From assembly GCF_021353295.2 (NCBI RefSeq), contig NZ_CP120635.1, positions 2,125,501 to 2,189,500 on the forward strand: a DNA stretch of 64,000 bases. The letters are read 5' to 3'. The first letter of the stretch is position 1, and the number at the start of each line of letters is the position of its first letter. This stretch comes from Pseudodesulfovibrio thermohalotolerans. Its GTDB lineage: Bacteria > Desulfobacterota > Desulfovibrionia > Desulfovibrionales > Desulfovibrionaceae. Below the pieces are notes generated by a model, which was not told where the DNA came from, did not search any database, and worked only from the letters and a program-made list of their open reading frames with translations. Below are positions 1 through 8,813 of this stretch, piece by piece. Both the position numbers and the translations under genes were made by a program.

Positions 1-13
1 GCATGGCGTCCAT
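1..13 (-). CDS. 5' end of a gene running off the window (partial)
   Basis: An ATG at 13-11 on the minus strand is preceded at good spacing by a GGAG ribosome binding site, and further upstream by a sigma70-like promoter (47-75). Only the first four codons (M-D-A-M) lie in the window, so no function can be given. The call rests on the promoter, RBS and start codon lining up in one direction. Confidence 0.45.
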
Positions 14-46
14 GATTTCTCCAGGAAGATGTTCACGAATCAATAC

Positions 47-75
47 AGGATACGCACCAAAGACAACGACGTCAA
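47..75 (-). promoter_or_regulatory. Sigma70-like promoter for the gene leaving the window
   Basis: Read on the minus strand, TTGACG (75-70) and TATCCT (52-47) are separated by exactly 17 bp. Transcription would start near position 40, giving a leader of about 27 nt before the ATG at 13. It sits just past the stop of the acetyltransferase gene. Seen in sequence; activity is inferred. Confidence 0.5.
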
Positions 76-89
76 AAGAATGGAATCGT

Positions 90-575
90 TTATGGGTTGA
101 CCCGTTTGCCCAGAATGGACAGGCTATATTCCCGGCCATCCATCTCGGCGATGTCGGGGAATCTGCCCCACTCCTCGAAACCGAAGGATTTGAAGAGGCG
201 AATGGAACCCTCGTTGTGCGAAAAAATGTAGCCGAGCACGGTCTTGATGCCCAAAGCCGGTGTCATGGCCAAGACCTCCTTGAGAAGCCTGCCGCCCAGT
301 CCCTGCCGTCGATGCTCAGGAGCGATGTAGATGCTTATTTCCGCAGTGTGGTCATAGGCCGGACGGCCGTAAAATGACTCGAAGCTGACCCATGCCGCTA
401 CTTTGTCGCTGATGCGCTCCACAAGTATGGGTCTGGCGGGAGTGTGGGAGCGGAACCAGGCCACTTTGGACTCGACCGAGACTTCCTCGGTGTCGGCGGT
501 GGAAATGCGCGTGGCAACCGTGGAATTGTAGATGTCGACGATTCTCGGGAGGTCCTGTTCCGTAGCGGGCTGCAT
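90..575 (-). CDS. GNAT-family N-acetyltransferase
   Basis: A 161-residue single-domain GNAT protein that would transfer acetyl from acetyl-CoA to an amine. The pyrophosphate-binding motif A is clear around residues 87-97 (EHRRQGLGGRLL), preceded by the usual beta strand (EISIYIAPE) and followed by a C-terminal NEGSIRLFKSFGFEE segment. The pattern is closest to the phosphinothricin/methionine-sulfoximine acetyltransferase-like (Pat/YncA) branch, but the substrate cannot be read from sequence. The start at 575 was chosen over longer in-frame options because AAGGAG lies 8 nt upstream. It diverges from pgpA and is probably monocistronic. Confidence 0.88.
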   Translation of the reverse strand: MQPATEQDLPRIVDIYNSTVATRISTADTEEVSVESKVAWFRSHTPARPILVERISDKVAAWVSFESFYGRPAYDHTAEISIYIAPEHRRQGLGGRLLKEVLAMTPALGIKTVLGYIFSHNEGSIRLFKSFGFEEWGRFPDIAEMDGREYSLSILGKRVNP

Positions 576-713
576 TCCGTATGCTCCTTGATTCCGAACT
601 CTGCCGGGCACGTTTGCAGACAACCTTAATTCCCCTTTTCCCCATCCGCAAGAGGCCTTGGCGAAACAGGCGACAAAAATCCGACGGTACCTTCCGGGCC
701 TTCTCCAAGGATG

Positions 714-742
714 TTGCCTGCGGCCGCGTTTCCGATTATCAC
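714..742 (+). promoter_or_regulatory. Candidate sigma70 promoter for pgpA
   Basis: TTGCCT (714-719) and TATCAC (737-742) are 17 bp apart, with the pgpA ATG 25 bp further on. Each hexamer matches consensus at 4 of 6 positions, so this is a candidate only. Confidence 0.4.
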
Positions 743-767
743 AGCGAAAAAACAGCCTGGAGCCGTC

Positions 768-1253
768 ATGTCCACATCCAATCCTCTCGACAAACTGGCT
801 GCCGCAGTGGCCACGCTCGGCCCGGTGGGCCACTTCCCCAAAGCCCCCGGCACCTGGGGTTCCCTTGCGGCCGTAGTGGCCGCGCCCTGGCTTTTCCTGA
901 CTCTGTCCCTGCCGTTGCGTGCGGCCGCCCTCGCCCTTGTCTTTTTTGTCGGCACCTGGGCCTGTGGACGGGCGGAAATCGTTATGGGAAAAAAGGACCC
1001 CGGCTGCGTGGTCGTCGACGAACTTTTCGGCCAGTGGCTCACCCTGATCTTCTTCACGGCCATGCCCATCTGGTACCTGCCCGCTGCCTTCGTCCTGTTC
1101 CGCATCTTCGACATCCTCAAGCCGTGGCCCGTCAAATGGGCGGAAAACGCCTTCCCGGGCGGCTACGGAGTCATGCTGGATGACGGCGTGGCCGGACTTT
1201 ATGCCATGGGCTGCCTCCATCTTCTGGCCTACTTCGTCTCGATGATCGGCTAA
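768..1253 (+). CDS. pgpA: Phosphatidylglycerophosphatase A
   Basis: A 161-residue inner-membrane enzyme that dephosphorylates phosphatidylglycerol phosphate to phosphatidylglycerol in phospholipid synthesis. Family hallmarks are the N-terminal GPVGHFPKAPGTWGSL block (about residues 17-32) and the DPGCVVVDELFGQW segment with its acidic residues, set among hydrophobic helices. The start at 768 is preceded by CTGGAG at suitable spacing; an in-frame upstream start at 711 would add 19 non-homologous residues. Length is typical for the family. The gene stands alone and faces the convergent pal gene. Confidence 0.92.
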   Translation: MSTSNPLDKLAAAVATLGPVGHFPKAPGTWGSLAAVVAAPWLFLTLSLPLRAAALALVFFVGTWACGRAEIVMGKKDPGCVVVDELFGQWLTLIFFTAMPIWYLPAAFVLFRIFDILKPWPVKWAENAFPGGYGVMLDDGVAGLYAMGCLHLLAYFVSMIG

Positions 1254-1420
1254 AACCGGCCTCAAAGCTTCCTGGCGAATCGCTGATGCTCCGACGGAAT
1301 TGATAGATTCAATTCCTCTTCCGCCGTTCCTTCCGGCCACCACCCTGACTCGCTCCGACGAAGGGCCTTACGAGCGCGGCCGAACCAAAACCGCGACAGG
1401 CCAACGGTGAGGCCCCGGCC

Positions 1421-1452
1421 AAAAATAAACGCCACCCCTTTCGGGACGGCGT
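1421..1452 (-). terminator. Rho-independent terminator of the tol-pal operon
   Basis: Read on the minus strand, a 10-bp stem (ACGCCGTCCC with GGGGTGGCGT, two G-U pairs) closed by a GAAA loop is followed by TTATTTTT. It starts 26 bp after the pal stop. Confidence 0.75.
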
Positions 1453-1478
1453 CTATTATCGCATCGGTGTGCGTCGAG

Positions 1479-2033
1479 CTATTTGACTATGAACTCGTCG
1501 CGGCGGTTCTTGGCCCAGGCGGTCTCGTTATGACCGGGATCGACCGGGTATTCTTCGCCGAAGCTGACGATCTTCATGCGTTCGGGCTCCACGCCAAGAA
1601 TAACCAGATGTTCATAGGCGGCACGGGCACGGCGCTCGCCCAGAGCGAGGTTGTATTCCTCGGTGCCGCGTTCGTCGCAGTGACCTTCGATAACCACATT
1701 GACGTCCTTGAATTTACGCAGAATGTTGGCCTTCTGGGCAAGGGTGGAACGCGCTTCTTCGCTGAGGTCATAGGAATTGAAGGCGAAATGGATGGTCACG
1801 TTGGTCAGCTCTTCAACAGCCTCGGCTTTAGCGCGGGCCTGCGCTTCTGCGGCCAATGTGGCCTCGTCGACAACAGGCTCCTCCTGAACGGGCGGAGTCC
1901 ACTGGGTATCATCCTTCACTTCGACCTGGCTCGGGGCAGGTTCCGTGGTTGTGGATTTCTTTGCACACCCGGCAAAAAGAAGAAGGGACACGGCCATAAG
2001 GGCCACCATACCGACATACCATTTGATTTTCAT
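1479..2033 (-). CDS. pal: Peptidoglycan-associated lipoprotein Pal
   Basis: A 184-residue outer-membrane lipoprotein that binds peptidoglycan and is the terminal member of the Tol-Pal system. A signal peptide ends in the lipobox LFAGC (Cys about residue 23). A linker follows, then an OmpA-like domain with FNSYDLSEEA and the peptidoglycan-binding block GHCDERGTEEYNLALGERRA. The start at 2033 follows AAGGAG; longer in-frame starts have no RBS and would bury the signal peptide. It lies 120 bp downstream of tolB, a wider gap than elsewhere in the cluster, so it may also have its own promoter. Confidence 0.95.
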   Translation of the reverse strand: MKIKWYVGMVALMAVSLLLFAGCAKKSTTTEPAPSQVEVKDDTQWTPPVQEEPVVDEATLAAEAQARAKAEAVEELTNVTIHFAFNSYDLSEEARSTLAQKANILRKFKDVNVVIEGHCDERGTEEYNLALGERRARAAYEHLVILGVEPERMKIVSFGEEYPVDPGHNETAWAKNRRDEFIVK

Positions 2034-2153
2034 GCTCACTCCTTGGTAAAGCTGTCGCCCGGCCATATTGTATTGATCCGAGAGCGCTCGGTTTTCGCGA
2101 CTTTTACGATGTACATTTTCCCCAATAAAAATCAAGTCCAGTTGTATTACATT

Positions 2154-3461
2154 TTACCACTGCATGGAAGTATCCCAGGCCGGAGCGAAGGCGGCTCCCT
2201 TGCCAGTGGATATTTTTCGCGGCTTATCTCCGTGCCGGGTCGTTAAATAAAGCTGATATTCTCCGGTCCTGCTGGAGGCGAATGCCACAAAGTAGCCATC
2301 CGGGCCGAAGGCGGGGTACTCGTCGTTTCCGGGGCCGAAGGTCAACTGCTTCTCCCTGCCGGTTTCCAGGTCGTGCAGGAAGATACGGTGCCCATTGCTG
2401 GTTTGATGGGTGTAGGCCACATACCGGCCATCAGGGCTCAGGCAGGGATGGGTGTTGTACTTGCCCGTCGTGGTCACGCGCCGGACCTGCCCGGTCTTCA
2501 TGTCCAGAAGATAAATGTGCGGATTTCCGGCCCTGCCGGAGGTGAAGGCCATCTTGGAGGCGGTACGGTCAAAGCTGGGCGAGACATCGATATAAGGACT
2601 GGCCGCCAGCTTTTTGCCGATCTTGTAGGACTTGCTCAACTCGTAGATGTTCGTGGTCCCATTCAGATTGAGGGAAAGGTAGAGCACATCGTCCGGGCCG
2701 TAGACCGGGCTGATGACCGTGTCGCCCAAGCCCTTTGCGAAGCGGCGGATTTTCTGCGTATTGCTGTCGTAGATGCACAGTTCGTGGCGATCGTCCCCGA
2801 TGTGGGTAAAGGCGATTTCATCGCCCTCGGCGGACCATGCAGGGCTAAGGTTGAAGCCGCCCAGATCGGAAATCTGGCGAAGCCCCCTGCCCTGCGGCAA
2901 AACGGTGTAGATCTCCTTGACCTTGCCGTCCTGCTTGACGAAGGCGATAGGCGAATCAAAGAATCCCTTCTTGCCGGTCAGAGCTTCCAGAAACGCCGAG
3001 CAAAACCTGTCGGCCACCATGGGAAGCTTGTCGCCCACATCGCGATAGGCTTTGCCCACCACCCGGCGTCCGCTGAACGTCTCGAACACCCGCGCTTCGA
3101 TATACTGACCGTTCCAGCCAGTGGTCATGCACAGGTCGACGCGAGCGAGCTGAAACGGCTTGAAGTCGATATCCTGGGCACTCACGCCCCGGCTCGGATC
3201 GCCTCCAAGAAGCTCTCCCACGGAAACCAGCTTCAGAAACGGGATGTAGGCGAGGTTGTTTTTCACCAACTCCTCGAATTCCTTGGCCGCGGCCTCGGGA
3301 ACAGGATTCCCGTCAAGCCCCTTGGGCGGAAGCAAGGTAATGTTGACCATGCGCTGGCCCGGGCCATGAATATCCACGGTCAGGGGGCCTTGCGCCAAAG
3401 CGGTCGAAGCCGCGAGGCAGACGAGTGCAATCAAGACAAAAAAGGTCGTTATCCGTTTCAT
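2154..3461 (-). CDS. tolB: Tol-Pal system periplasmic protein TolB
   Basis: A 435-residue periplasmic protein that links the inner-membrane TolQRA motor to Pal. It has a cleavable signal peptide (residues 1-23, ending ALAQ), an N-terminal alpha/beta domain to about residue 160, and a C-terminal beta-propeller of repeated WD40-like blades (NLSPAWSAEGDEIAFTH, PSFDRTASKMAFTSGR, CLSPDGRYVAYTHQ, AFGPDGYFVAFASSRTG). Length and architecture are normal. It starts 5 bp after the tolA-like stop, so co-translation is likely. Confidence 0.95.
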   Translation of the reverse strand: MKRITTFFVLIALVCLAASTALAQGPLTVDIHGPGQRMVNITLLPPKGLDGNPVPEAAAKEFEELVKNNLAYIPFLKLVSVGELLGGDPSRGVSAQDIDFKPFQLARVDLCMTTGWNGQYIEARVFETFSGRRVVGKAYRDVGDKLPMVADRFCSAFLEALTGKKGFFDSPIAFVKQDGKVKEIYTVLPQGRGLRQISDLGGFNLSPAWSAEGDEIAFTHIGDDRHELCIYDSNTQKIRRFAKGLGDTVISPVYGPDDVLYLSLNLNGTTNIYELSKSYKIGKKLAASPYIDVSPSFDRTASKMAFTSGRAGNPHIYLLDMKTGQVRRVTTTGKYNTHPCLSPDGRYVAYTHQTSNGHRIFLHDLETGREKQLTFGPGNDEYPAFGPDGYFVAFASSRTGEYQLYLTTRHGDKPRKISTGKGAAFAPAWDTSMQW

Positions 3462-3466
3462 ACCGT

Positions 3467-4372
3467 TTACTCTGAGAGTTCCTGGCTGTTGAAATTGATG
3501 CGAATAAGCCGATCGCGCGGGGTTCTCGGCTTTTCGACATACTCGGTTTCCTTGATGGCTCGAAGGGCAGAACTGTCGAACTCAGGATTATTCGATGATT
3601 CCAGAACCTTCGAGGAAAGAATCTTACCGTCTTCCGCAAGGGTCATCTCAATGGTCGCCGTCAGATTGGTCTCCCCGGCGAATGCGGGATACCGCCAATT
3701 CTTCTTGATGGCGGACCCGACGATGAGAGCATAAACCTCGGACAGACCGGAACCGGAACCGCCCGTAAAACCACCTTCACGGCCGCCCTCCTGCCCACCC
3801 GGTTGACCGCCATGGGCATAGACGTCACTCCCCTCGCGCTTCTTGAGCGCGGCCAACTCGGCGGCCAGATTCTTTTTCTGGGCAGCTTCTTCGCGCTTGG
3901 CCTGCGCCTTGGCTGCCGCCATGCCTTCCGCCAACAATTGCTGAGCGGTTTTTTGGGGCTTCGGCTTAGGCTTCGGCTTAGGCTTCGGCTTAGGCTTGGG
4001 CTTAGGTTGAGGCTTGGGCTCTTCCTTTTTCTTGACCACGGTTTTCTTTTCAACCTTCTTGGGGCTGATGTCCTTGACCTTCGGCTCCGGTTCGGGCTTG
4101 GCCTCAACCACCGGCACAGGCTTGGCCTCGGCCGCCGGTTCGGGCTTGGCCTCCACCACAGGCACGGCCGAAGTTTCGACCGGAGCCTCGGACTTGGCCT
4201 CCACCTTGACCGGCGGACCGGACGGAGGCGGAGCAAGGGAGATAAGGTCCACGTTGTACACGGGCCGGTCCAGGCTCACACGCGGCGCAGTATAATTCAC
4301 GCCATAGAGCGCGAAGACGAAAATGCCCGCGTGGAACAAAAGAGAAAGAAAAAAGCCAAGGCCCTGCCGCAT
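3467..4372 (-). CDS. tolA: TolA/TonB-like energy transducer
   Basis: A 301-residue protein anchored by one N-terminal transmembrane helix (about residues 6-25) and spanning the periplasm. A long middle region is rich in Pro, Lys, Glu and Ala, with a run of Pro-Lys dipeptides (about residues 121-139), followed by an Ala/Lys/Glu helix. A small C-terminal TonB_C-type domain (about 208-301) ends in DRLIRINFNSQELSE. By position between tolR and tolB it should act as TolA, transmitting proton-motive force from TolQR. The C-terminal domain reads more like TonB than enterobacterial TolA, which is usual outside gammaproteobacteria. Confidence 0.85.
   Translation of the reverse strand: MRQGLGFFLSLLFHAGIFVFALYGVNYTAPRVSLDRPVYNVDLISLAPPPSGPPVKVEAKSEAPVETSAVPVVEAKPEPAAEAKPVPVVEAKPEPEPKVKDISPKKVEKKTVVKKKEEPKPQPKPKPKPKPKPKPKPKPQKTAQQLLAEGMAAAKAQAKREEAAQKKNLAAELAALKKREGSDVYAHGGQPGGQEGGREGGFTGGSGSGLSEVYALIVGSAIKKNWRYPAFAGETNLTATIEMTLAEDGKILSSKVLESSNNPEFDSSALRAIKETEYVEKPRTPRDRLIRINFNSQELSE
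3957..4020 (-). repeat. Short tandem repeat coding the Pro-Lys run of TolA
   Basis: A 12-bp unit (GGCTTCGGCTTA on the plus strand) repeats about four times and encodes alternating Pro and Lys. Such a tract can change length by slippage in steps that keep frame. Confidence 0.8.
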
Positions 4373-4393
4373 ATCTCTAACAACTCTGTAAAA

Positions 4394-4810
<417 letters not shown>

Positions 4811-4819
4811 GACCGACTC

Positions 4820-5524
4820 CTAGTGGCGCTCGGGCTTGTCGGCCCAGGCGATTTCACGTTCGGCCCGGTTCAGGAACGCGCCGGCGAAATCCACCATGCC
4901 GGACTCCACCTCGTTCAGCTTGCCGAGAAAATAGTTGTAGAAAATGGTCGCCGGGATGGCCACGAGCAGGCCGATGGCCGTGGCGATAAGCGCCTCGGAA
5001 ATGCCTGGCGCGACCGTTGCCAACGCCGCGGACTGCGCCTGCCCGATGGAGTGGAACGAGTGCATGATGCCCCAAACCGTGCCGAACAGGCCGATGAACG
5101 GGGCCGCGTTGGCGCAGGTGGCCAGGAACGGCAGGTTGCGGGTCAGGCCGCGCATCTCCTTGGAAATGCCCTGCTTGAGCACGCGCCGGAGGGTGTCCTT
5201 GACCAGGAGCCGTCTGCGCTCCCGGTTGACGTCCGCCTTTTCGAGCTGGCGGAATTCCTTCACGGCCAGCGAGGAAACCCGGGCCAGGGGCGAATCGCTC
5301 TTGTCGCCCAACTGCTTGATGCCCTTGGACAGATCGCCTGCGGCCATGAACGCGTCGTAACCGCTGATGACCCGCTTGCGGGCCGTGCCGATGGTGAAGA
5401 ACTTGAGGAAGATGATGGTCCAGCTCCACAGGGACATGCACCCCAGAAAGAGCATGACCAGCTTGACCGCCAGGGTCGCCCCGGAAAGCAGGGTCAGGAT
5501 GTCGTTGTCGGGCAGAAAATTCAT
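4820..5524 (-). CDS. tolQ: TolQ / MotA-ExbB-family proton channel subunit
   Basis: A 234-residue inner-membrane protein with three predicted helices (about residues 13-40, 130-150 and 172-195) and a large cytoplasmic loop between the first two. The family signature [17 protein letters not shown] lies at the second helix and [19 protein letters not shown] at the third. It is the first gene of the tolQRAB-pal cluster. The upstream 134-bp gap holds a palindrome (5629-5648) that may be an operator. Confidence 0.94.
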   Translation of the reverse strand: MNFLPDNDILTLLSGATLAVKLVMLFLGCMSLWSWTIIFLKFFTIGTARKRVISGYDAFMAAGDLSKGIKQLGDKSDSPLARVSSLAVKEFRQLEKADVNRERRRLLVKDTLRRVLKQGISKEMRGLTRNLPFLATCANAAPFIGLFGTVWGIMHSFHSIGQAQSAALATVAPGISEALIATAIGLLVAIPATIFYNYFLGKLNEVESGMVDFAGAFLNRAEREIAWADKPERH

Positions 5525-5628
5525 GATTTCACCTTTGATTCTATGGGCTTTGCAACCCGCTTCATGCGAAGAAAGCCGGGCCAGAAAGCCACGGCTTTTC
5601 CGTATCTCCGAAAGTGCCTACGCCTTTT

Positions 5629-5648
5629 TTGTCACAACAGTGCGACAA
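5629..5648. promoter_or_regulatory. 20-bp imperfect palindrome upstream of tolQ
   Basis: TTGTCACA-ACAG-TGCGACAA: two 8-base arms with one mismatch around a 4-base centre, 105 bp upstream of the tolQ start and just after the PHP-gene stop. Size and symmetry fit a dimeric regulator site, but the regulator is unknown. Confidence 0.4.
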
Positions 5649-5658
5649 TCGGGAAACA

Positions 5659-6309
5659 TCATTTCATGCATCGCTGTACGATCTCCCAGGCGTTGGACTC
5701 GGTCTGCCGATATTCTTCGACCGTCAGCCCCGCGCCCAGCGCAATGGTCCGGCGCAGCTCCTCGCCCACCAGATCGCGCGGGGCGTGGGCGTCGTTGTTG
5801 ACCACCAACTTGGCTCCGTGCTTCCGCGCCAGCGCCGCCACGTGTCCGTTGGTGTAGCTGTGGCCGCCGCGCGTGGTGATCTCCAGCGCGACGCCTCGCT
5901 CCGCCGCGAGCCGGACCTCCTCGTCGGTAATCAGGCCGGGATGGGCCAGAACATCCACCCCCGCCTCAATGGCCGCCAGGTTGGTGCCGGGAGCGACTGG
6001 CTCCACCGGGGTCTCGCCATGCACGACCACCACCTGCGCCCCGCTCTGCCGGGCGGCCCGGGTCATCTCGTCGATGAGCGCGGGCGGCACGTGGGTCAGC
6101 TCGACCCCGGCCAGAACGTTGATATCGAAAAAGTGCCCGTGCTTCTTGACGAAACGAAGCACGTTCTCCAAGGCGTGATACATGGTCGCCTCGTCCGCAT
6201 GATCGGTCATGCAAAGGGCCTTGTACCCGATGACCTCGGCACGGCGGACAAGTTCGGCGGGGATAAGCTCCCCGTCGCTGAAAATGGTATGGGTGTGCAG
6301 ATCTATCAT
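5659..6309 (-). CDS. PHP-domain phosphoesterase (histidinol-phosphatase-like)
   Basis: A 216-residue metal-dependent hydrolase of the PHP superfamily. Motif I is DLHTHTIFSDGE (residues 3-14) and motif II TDHAD (about 35-39). Further metal ligands appear in GVELTH, VVVHGE, LAHPG and VVNNDAHAP. The family includes histidinol-phosphate phosphatase and nucleoside phosphoesterases; the substrate is unknown. It follows the DUF151 gene by only 6 bp, so the two are probably co-transcribed with miaB. Confidence 0.85.
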   Translation of the reverse strand: MIDLHTHTIFSDGELIPAELVRRAEVIGYKALCMTDHADEATMYHALENVLRFVKKHGHFFDINVLAGVELTHVPPALIDEMTRAARQSGAQVVVVHGETPVEPVAPGTNLAAIEAGVDVLAHPGLITDEEVRLAAERGVALEITTRGGHSYTNGHVAALARKHGAKLVVNNDAHAPRDLVGEELRRTIALGAGLTVEEYRQTESNAWEIVQRCMK

Positions 6310-6315
6310 AGGGGC

Positions 6316-6810
6316 CTACATCTTATATTTGATGTCGTCTTCGGAGAGTTTGTCCAGTTCATCCTGCCACTTCTCGGCGTCCTCCGTCTTGATGACCGCC
6401 TCGGGATGTTCCGGAAACGGGCCTCCGGCTTCTTCCAGAACGGATTCTCCAGCCAAAATGGGACACTCCGCGCGCACGGCCAAGGCGATGGCGTCCGAAG
6501 GGCGGCTGTCGATGCGCCAAGTCTCGTCGCCCGAAGCGATAACCAACTCGGCGAAAAAGGTCCCGTTCTCAATGTCGGTGATCTCGACGCGCGTGACCGT
6601 ACCGCCCATGGCGCGGATGGTATTGAGCAGAAGGTCGTGAGTCATGGGCCGGGGGAAGGGCACCTGATTGATGGCCATGGAGATGGCCATGGCTTCCATG
6701 GCCCCGATCCAGATGGGCAACACCACGGTCTCCGCCTCATCCTTGAGGACGATTATGGGAGACTTCCCCGCTTCGTCCAGCGCCAGCCCGAAAATTTCGA
6801 CCTTTACCAC
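6316..6810 (-). CDS. Bifunctional nuclease family protein (DUF151)
   Basis: A 164-residue protein of the DUF151 (bifunctional nuclease, BFN) family. Typical features are the IVLKDEAETVVLPIWIG strand-turn region, the PFPRPMTHDLL segment and DSRPSDAIALAVRAECPI near the C-terminal half. Some plant and bacterial relatives have reported DNase/RNase activity, but the bacterial role is poorly defined. The start ATG lies inside the last codons of miaB (7-bp overlap), indicating translational coupling to the tRNA-modifying enzyme. Confidence 0.88.
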   Translation of the reverse strand: MVKVEIFGLALDEAGKSPIIVLKDEAETVVLPIWIGAMEAMAISMAINQVPFPRPMTHDLLLNTIRAMGGTVTRVEITDIENGTFFAELVIASGDETWRIDSRPSDAIALAVRAECPILAGESVLEEAGGPFPEHPEAVIKTEDAEKWQDELDKLSEDDIKYKM

Positions 6811-8150
6811 GGCTCGCCCGCCCTCTCTCCCACCAGGGAGTGTTTCTTGGCTTCCTTGATCGCGACCGGAACCATCATGCCGGTCAACCCGGCCGTCTCC
6901 TCCATGGATACGTTGACGATGCGCCCGGCCGGGTCGCGCCCTTTCCAGGAAGTGAAATCACCACCCTGCATACGGCTCAACCCTTCGATAAACGCGTCTG
7001 TACGTGCGCCCAACTGATTCTTTAGACATTTTCTAGTAATATTATTTTGCAGAGTCTGCAAGCGCAGCAACCGATCCGAGGCCTCTTCAGCAGGGACCTT
7101 GGGCTCCATATTTACCGCCGCCACGCCTGGCCGGTCGGAATACTTGAAGGAAAAGCTCGACTCGAAACCGACCCGCTCGACCATTTCAAGAGTCTGCCGG
7201 AAGTCCTCCTCGGTCTCGCCGGGGAAACCGACGATGAGATCCGAGGTCAGGCTGATGTCAGGCCTGGCCGCACGCAGGCCCTCCACGATGGAGAGATAGC
7301 GTTTGATATCATACTTGCGGCGCATGGCCTTGAGCACCCGATCCGAACCGGCCTGCATGGGCAGATGCAGCGAAGGACAAAGATTCGGCAACTCACCGAA
7401 AGCGCGGATGACCTCCTCGGCGATATCCTTGGGGTGCGAGGTGGTGAAACGCAGCCGGTCCAGGCCGGGGATGGCCGCCACGGAACGCAGAAGCTCCGCA
7501 AAGCTCACCCCCACTCCGCCCTTGTCCAGGCCGAAGCTGTTGACGTTCTGCCCCAGCAGGGTGATCTCACGCACGCCACTGTCGACCAGAGCACGGCACT
7601 CGTCAAGGATGGCGTCCGGGGTACGGGACTTCTGGCGACCGCGCGTGTACGGCACGATGCAATAGGCGCAGAAGTTATCGCATCCCTGCATGATATTGAC
7701 GAACGCCTGCCGGGTGTCGCCCGAAACCACGGGCGCATCCGGCCGCTCGCGCTCCTCGTAAAGGGTAACGAAATCAAGCAGGGCCACCCGGTCGTCCTTG
7801 CCACCGGCAATGCGCTCCAGCGCGTTGGGCGCGCCCGCAATGCCGTCCGAACCGAAGACCAGCCTTACAAAGGGAAAACGATCGAAAAAACCGCGCCCCA
7901 CCTGCTGGGCCACGCACCCGCCCACGGCGGCAAATACATTCTCGTCCCGCTTGAGATGGGCGGCAACACGTCCGAGTTCGCTATAAACCTTCTGCTCCGG
8001 CTTCTCGCGCACGCTACAGGTATTGAGGATATACACCTGGGCGTCGTCCTCGCCGGTCTCTTCCCAACCCCTGCTTTCCAGGGCGGCCGCCAGCCATTGA
8101 GAATCATGGACATTCATCTGGCACCCGAAGGTGGTGATGTGAAATTTCAT
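6804..8150 (-). CDS. miaB: tRNA-2-methylthio-N6-dimethylallyladenosine synthase MiaB
   Basis: A 448-residue radical-SAM methylthiotransferase that adds the 2-methylthio group to i6A37 in tRNAs reading UNN codons. The N-terminal MTTase domain begins HITTFGCQMNVHDS and carries three cluster cysteines (GCQMN, NTCSVRE, GGCVAQ). The radical-SAM motif CDNFCAYCIVPYTRGRQKSR follows at about residues 157-176, and a TRAM domain ends the protein. Length is standard. It is followed with overlap by the DUF151 gene; a 70-bp gap separates it from the CysC-like gene upstream. Confidence 0.96.
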   Translation of the reverse strand: MKFHITTFGCQMNVHDSQWLAAALESRGWEETGEDDAQVYILNTCSVREKPEQKVYSELGRVAAHLKRDENVFAAVGGCVAQQVGRGFFDRFPFVRLVFGSDGIAGAPNALERIAGGKDDRVALLDFVTLYEERERPDAPVVSGDTRQAFVNIMQGCDNFCAYCIVPYTRGRQKSRTPDAILDECRALVDSGVREITLLGQNVNSFGLDKGGVGVSFAELLRSVAAIPGLDRLRFTTSHPKDIAEEVIRAFGELPNLCPSLHLPMQAGSDRVLKAMRRKYDIKRYLSIVEGLRAARPDISLTSDLIVGFPGETEEDFRQTLEMVERVGFESSFSFKYSDRPGVAAVNMEPKVPAEEASDRLLRLQTLQNNITRKCLKNQLGARTDAFIEGLSRMQGGDFTSWKGRDPAGRIVNVSMEETAGLTGMMVPVAIKEAKKHSLVGERAGEPW

Positions 8151-8220
8151 ATAATCTTATCCCGTCTTTCGGGTAGGTCGTTAGGTTCAGGCCGACAAGT
8201 CGGCGCGGTCAAGCGGGCCA

Positions 8221-8811
8221 TTACGCATTGGCGAGCCATGTGTCCAGAAAGTGCAAGGTTTTTCCCAATGTTTTCTCTCTGGAAAGTGCGGTGTTGTCGA
8301 TGACGAACTCGGCTTCCGGGTCCTGCTCGAAGGGCACGTCGACGCCGATGACCTCGCCCAACCCCTCAAAACTGCGACCTGTTTTCCGCCGCTCCAGCGC
8401 TTTGCGATAAAGATTCGCCATAACCTGGCCCGCAGGACGGCCCGCCTCGCGGGCCATGGCCGTCTCCAGATCGCAATGCACGAATATTTCGGCGAAACGG
8501 GGGATCAATCCGCGCGCATACCGCCGCATGGACACCCGATAGGCCGAACCGTCCATGATGATGTTGCGCCCCTCACGCGTCAGGCCGGCCGCCTCCTCCG
8601 CGAACAGTGCGTAGGCGGCCTCGCGCTCCTCCGCGGTGTACGTCGGCTCCGGGAAATACGCCTTGCGCCGCTCGTCCATCTGCAACAGCATCGCATCCAC
8701 GCCCCGGGCCGCAAGGGCAGCGCGCACGCCGCGCGCCAGGGTGGACTTGCCGCTGCCCGGAAGCCCGACGATCCAGACCGCCCACCCCCGCCGTCCGCCG
8801 CGATCCGTCAT
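8221..8811 (-). CDS. CysC-like P-loop kinase (annotated class: adenylylsulfate kinase)
   Basis: A 196-residue P-loop NTPase. Walker A is GLPGSGKST (residues 16-24). The fold order resembles APS kinase, with a later NIIMDGSAYRVSMRRYAR segment. However, the substrate motif of true APS kinases (DGD-N-x-R) is replaced by LLQMDERRK, and a sulfate reducer does not need PAPS for dissimilation, so another phosphate acceptor is likely. The start at 8811 lies 2 bp after the stop of the APH-like gene, whose last codons contain the TGGAG ribosome site, so the two are translationally coupled. Substrate unknown. Confidence 0.75.
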   Translation of the reverse strand: MTDRGGRRGWAVWIVGLPGSGKSTLARGVRAALAARGVDAMLLQMDERRKAYFPEPTYTAEEREAAYALFAEEAAGLTREGRNIIMDGSAYRVSMRRYARGLIPRFAEIFVHCDLETAMAREAGRPAGQVMANLYRKALERRKTGRSFEGLGEVIGVDVPFEQDPEAEFVIDNTALSREKTLGKTLHFLDTWLANA

Positions 8812-8813
8812 GT

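Noticed and set aside
2034..2153. Hairpin with T-run (CCGAG/CTCGG) between tolB and pal as a terminator
   Set aside because: The T-run is on the plus strand, opposite to the direction of tol transcription, and the stem is only 5 bp.
8221..8811. Annotation as a true APS kinase for sulfate assimilation
   Set aside because: The substrate motif is absent and no ATP sulfurylase or PAPS reductase gene lies nearby; kept only as CysC-like.
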